A stretch of DNA of 53,332 nucleotides from Rhodobacteraceae bacterium UBA7436 (GTDB taxonomy: Bacteria > Pseudomonadota > Alphaproteobacteria > Rhodobacterales > Rhodobacteraceae). The stretch is from assembly GCA_002478745.1 (NCBI GenBank), contig DLQI01000097.1:1-53332 (forward strand), written 5' to 3'. Positions 1 through 9,036 of the stretch are shown here, piece by piece (within the stretch, counting starts at the first letter, position 1; each line of letters opens with the position of its first letter). Under the pieces are notes generated by a model, which had not been told where the DNA came from, searched no databases, and was given only the letters and a program-made list of their open reading frames with translations. Made by a program: the position numbers and the translations under genes.

Positions 1-90
1 CGGATGGCCTTGTATTGGACTGGTTTAAACGCACCATGAGGTGCATCACCAAAACAGGCAATCAAAACGCCGCGTCACGTTGGGGGCACT

Positions 91-1032
91 ATGAGCACTA
101 TGCAAACACTGCACCTTCATGCAAATAATGCGGATTTGGCGCAGGCTGCTGGCTTGCTACAAAGTGGTGGTTTGGTCGCCTTCCCAACAGAGACCGTTTA
201 CGGTTTGGGCGCTGACGCGCGAAACGGGAAAGCCGTCGCAAGTGTATACGCAGCCAAAGGGCGGCCCAGTTTCAATCCGTTGATCGTCCATGTACCTAAC
301 GTTGCCAGTGCCCAGAAATATGTAATGTGGAACGAGACGGCCCAACTGTTGGCAGATCAATTTTGGCCCGGCGCGTTGACGATGGTGCTGCCGCTGCGCG
401 AAGGGCATGGTTTGTCGTCCTTGGTGACCGCTGGCTTGGACACATTGGCGATACGCGTCCCAAACCACCCTACCGCCCAGCGCCTATTGGAATTGGCAAA
501 TGCACCAATCGCTGCGCCATCGGCTAATCCGTCGGGCCGCATTAGTCCCACAACTGCGCAACATGTCTTGGTCGGCCTGTCTGGTAAAATCGCGGCCGTA
601 TTGGATGATGGTGCCTGCACCGTTGGGTTGGAAAGTACAATTCTGGGCCTAACGCCCGATGTTGCATTGCTGCGCCACGGCGGCGTTGCGGTTGAGGCAA
701 TTGAAAAGACGCTGAGCGTTGGTTTGCCACAAGAGACCCCAAAAACAATCACTGCCCCCGGCCAGATGGAATCCCATTACGCGCCAAGCGAGGCGGTGCG
801 GCTGAACGTATCCAGCGCTATGAGCGGTGAACTGTTCTTAGGCTTTGGCCCAATGCAATGTGATCTTAACCTATCAGAAAATGCCGACCTGATTGAGGCC
901 GCAGCCAACTTGTTTGATCACCTGCATAAATTGGACAAGTTCGAAAAACCAATTGCGATTGCGCCTATCCCTCAAACGGGTTTGGGCCGCGCGATCAATG
1001 ATCGTTTACGTCGAGCCGCAGCGCCGCGTTGA
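91..1032 (+). CDS. L-threonylcarbamoyladenylate synthase (Sua5/TsaC family)
   Basis: Makes threonylcarbamoyl-AMP from threonine, bicarbonate and ATP, the first step of the t6A modification at position 37 of ANN-decoding tRNAs. The 313-residue protein has the YrdC/TsaC fold over about residues 10-210, with the family motifs FPTETVYGLG, KGRP and SANPSG, then the extra Sua5 C-terminal domain (about 220-313). It is therefore the long Sua5 form, not the short TsaC form. The chosen ATG follows a GGGGG ribosome-binding stretch; an ATG three codons later is possible. It converges with yqgE, with one base between the stops. The 90 bases upstream hold no gene I can support. Confidence 0.93.
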   Translation: MSTMQTLHLHANNADLAQAAGLLQSGGLVAFPTETVYGLGADARNGKAVASVYAAKGRPSFNPLIVHVPNVASAQKYVMWNETAQLLADQFWPGALTMVLPLREGHGLSSLVTAGLDTLAIRVPNHPTAQRLLELANAPIAAPSANPSGRISPTTAQHVLVGLSGKIAAVLDDGACTVGLESTILGLTPDVALLRHGGVAVEAIEKTLSVGLPQETPKTITAPGQMESHYAPSEAVRLNVSSAMSGELFLGFGPMQCDLNLSENADLIEAAANLFDHLHKLDKFEKPIAIAPIPQTGLGRAINDRLRRAAAPR

Positions 1033-1033
1033 A

Positions 1034-1630
1034 TTAGGCACGGCCCGCAGATGCAGAAAGCGTCAAAGGGCTAACACCGATGCTGGCCAATGCTTTTGAC
1101 CATTTGTCGCCGTCATCCGTTTCAAACACCAACTCAGGCGATGCCTCACAGATCAACCAGCCGTTTTGGCGAATCTCTTCTTCCAACTGCCCTGAACCCC
1201 ATCCAGAATATCCCAGCATCAGCTGCGAGCGCATTGGCCCTTTTGCTTGGCCCATTGCCTCAAGCACATCCATAGTTCCAGTCATGGCAAAGTCTTCATC
1301 CACATTCAGGCTGTGAAGATCTGATTGAAAGTCGCGGGTATGCAAAACGAACCCCCGCGCTGTTTCGACAGGGCCACCCACATGGACCTGCATATCATGG
1401 ACCTTGGCGTCCACCTCGATATCCAATTGCCCAAGCACATCACCCAAAACCACACCCCCTGCAGGTTTATTCACGATCAGCCCCATCGCCCCCTCGTCAG
1501 AGTGAGCACAAAGATAAATTATCGACTGATCAAACCGCGGATCACCCATACCAGGCATAGCGATCAACACCTTGCCGGCCAATTGTCCTGACATTTCTAT
1601 TGGATTCGTGGTCACGTGTTTCTCCAACAT
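1034..1630 (-). CDS. UPF0301 / YqgE-AlgH family protein
   Basis: A 198-residue cytoplasmic protein of the YqgE/AlgH family, whose biochemical role is not settled. Family hallmarks visible are LIAMPGMGDPRF near the N-terminus, the DEGAMGLIVNKP segment, HVGGPV and the GYSGWGSGQLE motif in the C-terminal half. Length is normal for the family. An internal ATG at codon 13, just before SGQLAG, could be the true start because many homologues begin near there. It is divergent from the DsbD-domain gene across about 136 bases. Confidence 0.9.
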   Translation of the reverse strand: MLEKHVTTNPIEMSGQLAGKVLIAMPGMGDPRFDQSIIYLCAHSDEGAMGLIVNKPAGGVVLGDVLGQLDIEVDAKVHDMQVHVGGPVETARGFVLHTRDFQSDLHSLNVDEDFAMTGTMDVLEAMGQAKGPMRSQLMLGYSGWGSGQLEEEIRQNGWLICEASPELVFETDDGDKWSKALASIGVSPLTLSASAGRA

Positions 1631-1766
1631 TCGGTTTTACGTTCTACTTTGCGACGTTCGCATACTGTGGCGCAAGTGCCATAAACACGAGAGCGCGAGC
1701 AGCAGCGAAACATAGCTAACTCCATCGTGACTTGGCTTTTTGCATAGTGATGTCCATTGATGGGGC

Positions 1767-2570
1767 ATGATTAAACCTTCAATATCCGCCATGGCCCTAT
1801 CCGCCCTTATGGCAATGCCTGCTTACGCAAGTGACCCTGCCCCTGTTTCAGTTGAGGTTCTTCAAGGGTGGGAACTGTCAGACGGCCGCCGCGTCGCAGC
1901 GATCAAGCTGTCGTTGGAGGATGGGTGGAAGACCTATTGGCGTGCCCCTGGTGATTCTGGCATCCCGCCATTGTTCAGCTGGAAAGGTGCGCGCAACATC
2001 GGTCAAATGCAGATCACATGGCCGCAGCCCAAAGTTTTTGACGACGGTGGTGTCCGCTCAATCGGATATAAAGAGCAGTTGGTCATTCCCCTACACATCG
2101 CCCCCAAGCGCGATGGACAAACGATCCGCTTAAAAGGTCGTATGGATATTGGCGTCTGTTCAGACATTTGTGTGCCCTACACTTTGAAATTTGACACAAA
2201 GCTGGAGGAAGCGGGCACGTTTCCTACTCCGGAAATTGCATCTGCTTTAGCCTCCGCCCCGTTTTCCGCATCAGAAGCTGGTGTGAAATCCGCAACCTGT
2301 CGTCTAACCCCCACTGATGACGGCATGCAGATTGAGGCACGTGTAACCGTCCCACCCGCTGGTGGCCGCGAAGAGACGGTTATCGAGGCCGGGCAAGGCA
2401 CCATTTGGGTCAGCGAACCTGTGACCACCCGCAAAGGCGGGCAGTTGGTTGCCGTTTCACAGATGTTCCATTCCTCGGGCACTGCGTTTTCGGTGAACCG
2501 CTCTGACGTGCGCATCACCATTTTGGGGTCTAACCACGCTATTGATATTCGCGGTTGTAGCGCCGGCTAA
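1767..2570 (+). CDS. Stand-alone DsbD N-terminal-domain protein, exported
   Basis: A 267-residue periplasmic protein. Residues 1-21 form a signal peptide ending in AYA. The mature part matches the immunoglobulin-like alpha domain of the thiol:disulfide interchange protein DsbD, including the WKTYWRAPGDSG stretch and a Cys pair (GVCSDIC). There is no transmembrane electron-transfer domain and no thioredoxin domain, so it cannot be a complete DsbD. A role in passing reducing equivalents to periplasmic clients is inferred from the fold only. Its stop codon overlaps the stop of the converging RND gene by four bases. Confidence 0.82.
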   Translation: MIKPSISAMALSALMAMPAYASDPAPVSVEVLQGWELSDGRRVAAIKLSLEDGWKTYWRAPGDSGIPPLFSWKGARNIGQMQITWPQPKVFDDGGVRSIGYKEQLVIPLHIAPKRDGQTIRLKGRMDIGVCSDICVPYTLKFDTKLEEAGTFPTPEIASALASAPFSASEAGVKSATCRLTPTDDGMQIEARVTVPPAGGREETVIEAGQGTIWVSEPVTTRKGGQLVAVSQMFHSSGTAFSVNRSDVRITILGSNHAIDIRGCSAG

Positions 2571-5500
2571 GCCGCGCGGCGTCTGCGTAATGCGCCGATC
2601 TGAAAGCCCAGCGCAAGTATGATGTAGGTGGTTAGAACCAGTGCCGCGCTGCCCATGATGAACAGGCCCAACGCCCCCGTCATTGGCGACATGTTTGCCG
2701 CCATCGGAAATGCGTTTGCGATCTGTTCTGGCAATTGTTTGAACCATATCGCGTAGCCCAATGTTGCCCCACCCCACGCAAGGATCGCGACCCATAGGAC
2801 GCAAAGTCCCCATGCGACACCACTGGCCCGTGCACTCACACCGCGACGCATCGCAGTGATGTGGCGAGAAACATCGTGTTGGGCAGCAATCAACGCGGGT
2901 ACAACCAACAGCACCAACAACATCCCAAACCCAAGACCATAAACCAGCGTGATCACGGTTGGCATCAAAAACTGCGCTTGTTGTGACCCCTCATATAGCA
3001 GGGGCGACATACCTAGAACGGTGGTCAATGTTGTCAGCATCACAGGCCGCAAACGATCTGATGCCCCGTCGATTATCGAGGGAACCAACCCGCGGTCTTC
3101 GGCGTATTCGTCAATGGATGTCACCAAAACGATTGAGTCGTTGATGATGATACCTGTCATCCCCAGCAAACCAACAACCGTAAACATGCTAAGGGGAACA
3201 CCCCATGCAGCGTGACCGTAGATTGTTCCGATCAATCCAAAGGGGATGATCGCCATAACAACCATAGGCCGCGTCCAACTGCCAAAGACCCACGACAGCA
3301 CCAGATAAACACCAGTCAGACACAAGATCAGACCCGTCATGGCGTCATTCAAGAACGTGCTTTCCTGTTCACTTAGGCCCGTCATCCGCCATTCGATCTG
3401 ACGGGTGGACGCGATATTTGGCAAAATCTCTTCTTCCAAGGCGCGGTTGATTTCGGTGGCACGGGCCGGATCATCCTCTGACACATCACCCGTCACAGAA
3501 ATCAAACGTACCCCGTTTTCGCGGCGTACGGTGCTAAAGCCAGTTCGGCGCTCAACGCTGACCAAATCAGCCAAGGGAACGTAAATGCCACTTGGCGCAC
3601 GCATCTGCATCCGCTCCATGAAATCTGCGGTCAATTCGCTGCTGGGCACTTCAACACGGATGCTGGCGCTGCGGGCCCCATCAGGGAATGTCGCCGCCTC
3701 AATGCCATTCAGGCGATTGCGCAAAGCACGCCCTAATGTATCGATGGTAAAGCCGAGCGCCTGACCTTGGGCTGTGAGGTCCAAAATCAGTTCCTCTTTG
3801 TCATAGGCCAAATTGTCTTGAACCGCGCTGACCTCTGGGTAGATAGCCAAAGCCTTTTGCAAGTCCTGACTGGCCGCCTTTAAAACATCCGTATCTGCAC
3901 CGAAGAACTGAACCGACATTCCGTCCCCACCTGGGCCTGAGCGCCATGAACGAAAACTGACCGTTTCAACAAGCGGGTGGTTCGCTACCATGTCCTGCAA
4001 TTCAGAAACAAAAGCAAAGCTGGAATACCCTTTGCGTAAATCAGCATCAATCAATTCGATTGAAATCGCGCCAAGCAGATCACCGTCTTTGCTTTCTGCA
4101 CCTGCAAGGCCGCGCCCAGCATTGCCACCCACCTCGGCCATGACAAAATCGACAGGGTTAACGCCAGTCTCTGCTTCGCGTTTTGCCGCCAGCGCGTTGG
4201 TGGCGCGTTGCATTTCACGCATCATTTCAAGAGTGTCTTCGCGTGTTGCACCCTCAGCCATCGCAAAGTTACCGGTGACGGAACCACGTTCAGGCGCATT
4301 AAAGAAACGCCATTGCACCTCGCCGCTGATAACAAGGATCACTTGGCTGGCCAGCACGGCAATGACACCAGCCAGAACCACATAACGGGCACGAATGACC
4401 AACCCCATAAAGGGACGGAACAAGTTGGTACGACACCAATCGAACCCAATATTCACCACCCGGCTGGGCAAATCATACCAGCGACGTTTGTTCACGGCGA
4501 CCAACGCATGGGACATATGGTTGGGCAAGATCAGGAAACATTCAACAAGTGAAGCGATCAAAACCGCGATAACCGTGAACGGAATATCCGCAATCAAGCT
4601 GCCAAAACGGCCGCCCACAGCCACCAAACCAAAGAATGCGATGACTGTTGTTAGGGTGGCGGCAAACACTGGCATTGCCATGCGCCGTGCTGCATTTTCA
4701 GCAGCTATAACGGGAGCTTCGCCGTAATGACGCGCACGGTGATCGGCGTGTTCGCCCACGACAATCGCATCATCCACAACGATGCCAAGCGTGATGATCA
4801 ACCCAAACAGGCTGATCATATTAATCGTCAGTCCACCGACATACATCAAAGCAATTGCGGCCATTAGAGCAACAGGAATACCCGCAGCCACCCAGAATGC
4901 GGTGCGCGCATTGAGGAATAAAAACAGCAATGCGACAACCAACATCAATCCAACCAGTGCGTTGTCGATCAAGATATCAAGGCGATCTGAAATTGCTTCG
5001 GCCCGTGCGCGGATCAAACTGATGGATACATCGCGGGGCAACGTAAGCTGCAAGGTGTCTGCAACCTCTTGAACCACCGCCTGCATTTCGATTGCATCAC
5101 CATCATTCGATCTGTCGACCCGAATGGAAATTGCAGGGTGATCCCCAACGAAATAACCGCGGTCGCGGTCCACACCTTGTCGCAACACCCGCGCCACATC
5201 ACCAACTGTTAGTGTGCTGCCATCTGCGTTTGACCGCAAAACAACGCCAGAGACTTCTTCGACGCTACGCTTTTGGGTTCCAGTGCGCACGCGGGCGTTT
5301 GCCCCTGCGACGTCACCTGCGGGATCAGCATTCACCTCTGCAGCAATCGCGCTAGCGATTTGAGACATGGTGACATCATTCGCAATTAATTGCGCGGATG
5401 ACACTTCGATCAGCACTTGGGGTGCGGCGACGCCCCGAATTGTGCTGCGTGTTACGCCTTCGGCGAACAAACGGGTTACGAATTCATCAGCAAACAGCCC

Positions 5501-5974
5501 CAGCTGTTGAGGGGCGATTGGGCCTGTGATGACGACGTCAGTGACGCGATCACGCCATGCTCCGCGCCGTACCTTGGGTTCGTCAGCGTCCTCTGGGAGG
5601 GTCGAAATGCTATCAATGGCAGATTGCACATCATCAGCCGCACGCGCCATATCCCAGCCCGCCACAAACTCAAGAACGATGCTGCCAGATCCTTCGCGCG
5701 AAACACTTGAGGAGCTATCGACCCCCTCGACTGCCAGCAACCCCGGCTCAAGAACTTGGATAATGCCGGCATCGATGTCTTCGGCCCCAGCCCCTTTCCA
5801 CTGCGTGCTGACCGACACATTGTCGATGATGACATCAGGAAAAAATTGAGCTCGCATGTTCGGGATCGCCATTAAACCCGCAACAACCATGATCACCAGT
5901 AAAAGGTTCGCAATGGTACGGTGACGGGTGAAATATGAAAGAATACCGCCCGCGGCGTTAGGTATTTGGCGCAT
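2567..5974 (-). CDS. RND efflux transporter, inner-membrane permease subunit
   Basis: Proton-driven inner-membrane pump of the AcrB/MexB superfamily (hydrophobic/amphiphilic efflux). The 1135-residue protein shows the usual order: TM1, a large periplasmic loop, TM2-6, a second periplasmic loop, TM8-12. The TM4 proton-relay motif GIVVDDAIVV is intact, and the second half carries the equivalent GIIINDSIVLV segment. It lies three bases downstream of its membrane-fusion partner, so the two form an operon. The C-terminus is about 100 residues longer than usual and contains two additional hydrophobic helices. No outer-membrane factor is encoded nearby, so a TolC from elsewhere is presumably used. 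Substrate unknown. Confidence 0.93.
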   Translation of the reverse strand: MRQIPNAAGGILSYFTRHRTIANLLLVIMVVAGLMAIPNMRAQFFPDVIIDNVSVSTQWKGAGAEDIDAGIIQVLEPGLLAVEGVDSSSSVSREGSGSIVLEFVAGWDMARAADDVQSAIDSISTLPEDADEPKVRRGAWRDRVTDVVITGPIAPQQLGLFADEFVTRLFAEGVTRSTIRGVAAPQVLIEVSSAQLIANDVTMSQIASAIAAEVNADPAGDVAGANARVRTGTQKRSVEEVSGVVLRSNADGSTLTVGDVARVLRQGVDRDRGYFVGDHPAISIRVDRSNDGDAIEMQAVVQEVADTLQLTLPRDVSISLIRARAEAISDRLDILIDNALVGLMLVVALLFLFLNARTAFWVAAGIPVALMAAIALMYVGGLTINMISLFGLIITLGIVVDDAIVVGEHADHRARHYGEAPVIAAENAARRMAMPVFAATLTTVIAFFGLVAVGGRFGSLIADIPFTVIAVLIASLVECFLILPNHMSHALVAVNKRRWYDLPSRVVNIGFDWCRTNLFRPFMGLVIRARYVVLAGVIAVLASQVILVISGEVQWRFFNAPERGSVTGNFAMAEGATREDTLEMMREMQRATNALAAKREAETGVNPVDFVMAEVGGNAGRGLAGAESKDGDLLGAISIELIDADLRKGYSSFAFVSELQDMVANHPLVETVSFRSWRSGPGGDGMSVQFFGADTDVLKAASQDLQKALAIYPEVSAVQDNLAYDKEELILDLTAQGQALGFTIDTLGRALRNRLNGIEAATFPDGARSASIRVEVPSSELTADFMERMQMRAPSGIYVPLADLVSVERRTGFSTVRRENGVRLISVTGDVSEDDPARATEINRALEEEILPNIASTRQIEWRMTGLSEQESTFLNDAMTGLILCLTGVYLVLSWVFGSWTRPMVVMAIIPFGLIGTIYGHAAWGVPLSMFTVVGLLGMTGIIINDSIVLVTSIDEYAEDRGLVPSIIDGASDRLRPVMLTTLTTVLGMSPLLYEGSQQAQFLMPTVITLVYGLGFGMLLVLLVVPALIAAQHDVSRHITAMRRGVSARASGVAWGLCVLWVAILAWGGATLGYAIWFKQLPEQIANAFPMAANMSPMTGALGLFIMGSAALVLTTYIILALGFQIGALRRRRAA

Positions 5975-5977
5975 GGA

Positions 5978-7435
5978 TTAGCCCCCCATCCGTCCCTCAA
6001 TGCGCTCAACCACTTTGGCTGGCACTTGAGGTTCGGAAAGTTGTGAAAGGATGCGAGCCTTGGCCTCAGCCGGCATACGATTGTTGCCCTCGATAAAGGC
6101 GACAATTTTGGCGCGACGCTCATCGGACAGTTCAACCATTGACGGTGCCTTGGGCGCGTCATCAACGCCGCCCCGCAGAGGCTTAACGACAATACCAGCA
6201 CCTAACAAAGGCGAGCGTGCCTCGACAACATCCCGCCCCTCAAGGCCACGGGCGCGCACAAGGACATCATCACCCTGTCGGCGCACCAAAGAAACATCAA
6301 TCGCCTCTAACCTATTTTCAGGCCCTAAAATCAAGACGCTGCTGTTCGCATCAAGTGCAGAAGACGGAAGACGGACAACGCCGCGTACAGTTGGTTCTTT
6401 TACGCGCACTTGAACGAAATCGCCAGTTTTAAAACCAACACTGTCGTCGAGTTGTGCAAACAACAAGCGTCCAGTTTGCCCTGCATCTGATCCAGCACTT
6501 GAGCGGCTGATGCGCCCCTTCGCCTCAAGATCAACGCCAGCAACATCCAAGACAACTGTAACATCAGCGTTTAGGATATCGCCGTCATCCCCAAGCAATC
6601 GCGCGTATTGGGCTGTGGAAACCCGAAACGAGACCTCTAGCAGAGCTGGGTCGATAAGTTCAGCCAGCCGTTCGTTTGCGCCGACAAGGCGTCCCGCAAC
6701 AACGCTGGGTGCGCTGAGTTTGCCATCAAATGGGGCAACAAGTGTAGCATCGGAAAGCCCACGTTCGGCATCAGCCAATGCGATTTGCGCGCGCGCGATT
6801 GCGGACGCTGCTTGATCAATACGCGCTTGTGATTGTGTGACCGATTGGCGGCGCGCTAAAACGGCCTGACGGGCCGATGATGCGGCAAATTCAGCCGTTT
6901 CAAGGGCCGCTGCAGTTCCAACGCCCCGTTCTAATAAATCCTTTTGACGTTGCAGCGCTTTTGCGCGCAGGTTTGCCTGATCTTGGGCCGCAATTTGCTC
7001 GTCTTGGGCAAGGGCCAGACTGCGTTGTGCGTCGCGTGCGTCTGCCTGAGCATCTGCAATATCTGCCTGAACGCGCGACAATGTGGATTGGGCATTGGAT
7101 GGATCGATCCGAACCAGCACATCCCCCGCTCTGACTTCGCCTCCATCAACAAACTGCTCTGAGAGTTCAATCACACGACCGCCAGATGCGGACCGTAGTT
7201 CCAAAGTTCGTCTACTTTTCACTTCGCCAAAGGTGGCCAAAACTGGGGTTTCAACACCAATTTCCGCGCGCACAACATTCACAGCAAAGACGCGTTCTTT
7301 GGCCGGACGCACGCGGTTTTCTTTGCCCATACGGTCCTGAACCGCGCCACCAATCATTTGGCCAGCAAAGGCCAACAATCCAAGCGTCATGGCAGCCAGA
7401 AACACGCCAACCAAACTTTGTCTTAAAAACCGCAT
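5978..7435 (-). CDS. RND efflux periplasmic adaptor (membrane-fusion protein)
   Basis: Periplasmic adaptor that links the RND permease downstream to an outer-membrane channel. It has an N-terminal membrane anchor (residues about 7-28), a lipoyl/barrel half-motif around GGRVIEL, a long alanine/glutamine-rich coiled-coil hairpin (about 115-225) and the second half-motif with APFDGKLSAPSVVAGR. The end is predicted to be helical. I chose the ATG at 7435 because AGAGGAA sits at ribosome-binding distance before it; a TTG lies one codon upstream. About 485 residues, slightly long for the family. Confidence 0.91.
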   Translation of the reverse strand: MRFLRQSLVGVFLAAMTLGLLAFAGQMIGGAVQDRMGKENRVRPAKERVFAVNVVRAEIGVETPVLATFGEVKSRRTLELRSASGGRVIELSEQFVDGGEVRAGDVLVRIDPSNAQSTLSRVQADIADAQADARDAQRSLALAQDEQIAAQDQANLRAKALQRQKDLLERGVGTAAALETAEFAASSARQAVLARRQSVTQSQARIDQAASAIARAQIALADAERGLSDATLVAPFDGKLSAPSVVAGRLVGANERLAELIDPALLEVSFRVSTAQYARLLGDDGDILNADVTVVLDVAGVDLEAKGRISRSSAGSDAGQTGRLLFAQLDDSVGFKTGDFVQVRVKEPTVRGVVRLPSSALDANSSVLILGPENRLEAIDVSLVRRQGDDVLVRARGLEGRDVVEARSPLLGAGIVVKPLRGGVDDAPKAPSMVELSDERRAKIVAFIEGNNRMPAEAKARILSQLSEPQVPAKVVERIEGRMGG

Positions 7436-7531
7436 CAAATATTCCTCTAGAGCCAGCCAAATAAGCCGACCTTTAACCTAGACCACTTTGCACAAATGCC
7501 AAGCGCTCAGGTCGTTATACGGATCCTGGAA

Positions 7532-8074
7532 TTATTTCCGTCGCTGATGTTCGTCCAAACGCGGTAATATTTCTACAAAGTTGCAAGGGCGATGACGGAA
7601 ATCGAGTTGACGCACCAAAATTTCGTCCCATGCGTCCTTGCAGGCACCCGGACTACCGGGCAGTGCGAACAGGTACGTGCCATTGCGAACGCCGCCTGTG
7701 GCACGACTTTGAACCGCCGATGTGCCGATCTTTTGCATGCTCACAATCGTGAACACCGTGCCAAAGGCATCGATTTCTTTTTCATAGACGTCGCGGTGTG
7801 CTTCAACGGTTACATCACGCCCCGTTAGACCTGTACCACCTGTGCTGATGACAACGTCAATTTCAGGATCATCGCACCATTTGCGCAATTGGGCCGCGAT
7901 GTCCGCACGTTCATCGGTAAGGATCTTGCGATCGGCTAGGGTGTGTCCGGCATCTTGCAACCGCCCAGCCAACACATCGCCCGATCGATCCTCAGAGAGT
8001 CCACGGCTGTCAGAAACGGTGAGGACTGCAATGCGGACAGGAATAAAAGTGGCGGTTTCGTCAATACGGCTCAT
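7532..8074 (-). CDS. moaB: Molybdenum cofactor biosynthesis protein MoaB
   Basis: MoaB/MogA-family protein, expected to act in adenylylation of molybdopterin before molybdate insertion. The 180-residue sequence contains the TVSDSRG motif and the ISTGGTGLTGRDVT molybdopterin-binding loop, both diagnostic. It lies 15 bases downstream of the uracil-DNA glycosylase gene on the same strand, so they probably share a transcript. moaD and moaE lie about 13 kb away in this window. Confidence 0.93.
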   Translation of the reverse strand: MSRIDETATFIPVRIAVLTVSDSRGLSEDRSGDVLAGRLQDAGHTLADRKILTDERADIAAQLRKWCDDPEIDVVISTGGTGLTGRDVTVEAHRDVYEKEIDAFGTVFTIVSMQKIGTSAVQSRATGGVRNGTYLFALPGSPGACKDAWDEILVRQLDFRHRPCNFVEILPRLDEHQRRK

Positions 8075-8089
8075 GATATCGATGACCTT

Positions 8090-8881
8090 TCAGCCCTGAA
8101 TACGTGATTTCACAGAAAGCAGATCGGCCCATGCCTCGCGTTTGGCAATCGGGGTCCGCATCAATTGGCTGGGGTGGAACATAGGTAGGGTCGGTTTGCC
8201 CATCACTTCAACCCAATCGCCGCGCAAACGGGTCATGCCGCGTCTGCCCATCATGCACTGACAGGCAATGTTTCCCATCAAGATCAAAACATCTGGGTTC
8301 ACCAAAGCAATTTGGCGTTCGATGAACGGCTTCATCATCGCCAATTCATCTGCTTTGGGATCGCGGTCTTGGGGCGGGCGCCACGGCATAATATGTGAGT
8401 AATAGACAGCAGGTGCCTCACCCGTCCTCGAAAGACCGATTGCCGCAAACATTTTGTCAAACAGCAGCCCTCGTGTCCCATCAAGGAAGACACCAGCGCG
8501 ATCATCATCGCGATTGGGCGCGTCACCGATTACCATTACAGAAGCGCCAGCAACCCCTTGGCCGAATAACATGTTGCGTGCACCACGCTTTAACTCACAA
8601 TGCTCAAATCCAGCCACGGCTTGTTCAAGAGCTGCCAAATCACCTGCCTGGGCAGCAAGATCGCGTGCGATGGCTGGACCGTCTACTTTTGGTACTTCAT
8701 AAACAGGCGGAGGCGTTGGTCGTGCTTTGGGATCATTCGCAACGGCTGCTTTGGCAGGTTTTGCCAAGGCTGAAGGCAGTTCATAGCGATTAAGCGGCTG
8801 ATCACAGATTGATTCATCTGCTCCCAACTCAATTTGCCATGCCAGCATCGCGGCGGCTGAATGATAATCCACTGATTCCAT
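8090..8881 (-). CDS. Uracil-DNA glycosylase superfamily protein, family-4-like but without the Fe-S ligands
   Basis: Base-excision-repair glycosylase fold of 263 residues. Residues 1-75 form a variable, proline-rich N-terminal extension. The catalytic domain then shows motif A as GDAPNRDDDRAG (119-130), NPDVLILMG (195-203) and the FHPSQLMR motif (235-242) with the conserved His. Family 4 normally binds a 4Fe-4S cluster through four cysteines. At the aligned positions this protein has Phe92, Cys95, Trp167 and Met183, so only one ligand remains. It may still be a functional glycosylase with a cluster-free fold; activity cannot be judged from sequence. Likely co-transcribed with moaB. Confidence 0.82.
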   Translation of the reverse strand: MESVDYHSAAAMLAWQIELGADESICDQPLNRYELPSALAKPAKAAVANDPKARPTPPPVYEVPKVDGPAIARDLAAQAGDLAALEQAVAGFEHCELKRGARNMLFGQGVAGASVMVIGDAPNRDDDRAGVFLDGTRGLLFDKMFAAIGLSRTGEAPAVYYSHIMPWRPPQDRDPKADELAMMKPFIERQIALVNPDVLILMGNIACQCMMGRRGMTRLRGDWVEVMGKPTLPMFHPSQLMRTPIAKREAWADLLSVKSRIQG

Positions 8882-8981
8882 GCGCCCACCCTACCCGTCT
8901 AAAACGGCAGGTAAAACGCCCCCATTTTATGAACGCAAAATATTTTCCTATTTCCTATAAATAAGTTAAAAATCCCAATAC

Positions 8982-9010
8982 TTGCCGCAACACGATCCGC
9001 CCTCTATAAC
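8982..9010 (+). promoter_or_regulatory. Probable sigma-70 promoter of the pyrB operon
   Basis: TTGCCG at 8982-8987 and TATAAC at 9005-9010 are separated by exactly 17 bases, a good match to a housekeeping promoter. The predicted transcription start near 9017 leaves a short leader of about 20 bases with CGAGG before the pyrB ATG. Such a leader is too short for an attenuator. Confidence 0.6.
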
Positions 9011-9036
9011 GCGGCAAATATCACGAGGTTCCGCAC

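Noticed and set aside
31..44. GCACC-ATGA-GGTGC hairpin at the left edge
   Set aside because: Only 5 bp and no T-run; the upstream gene is outside the window, so its role cannot be judged.
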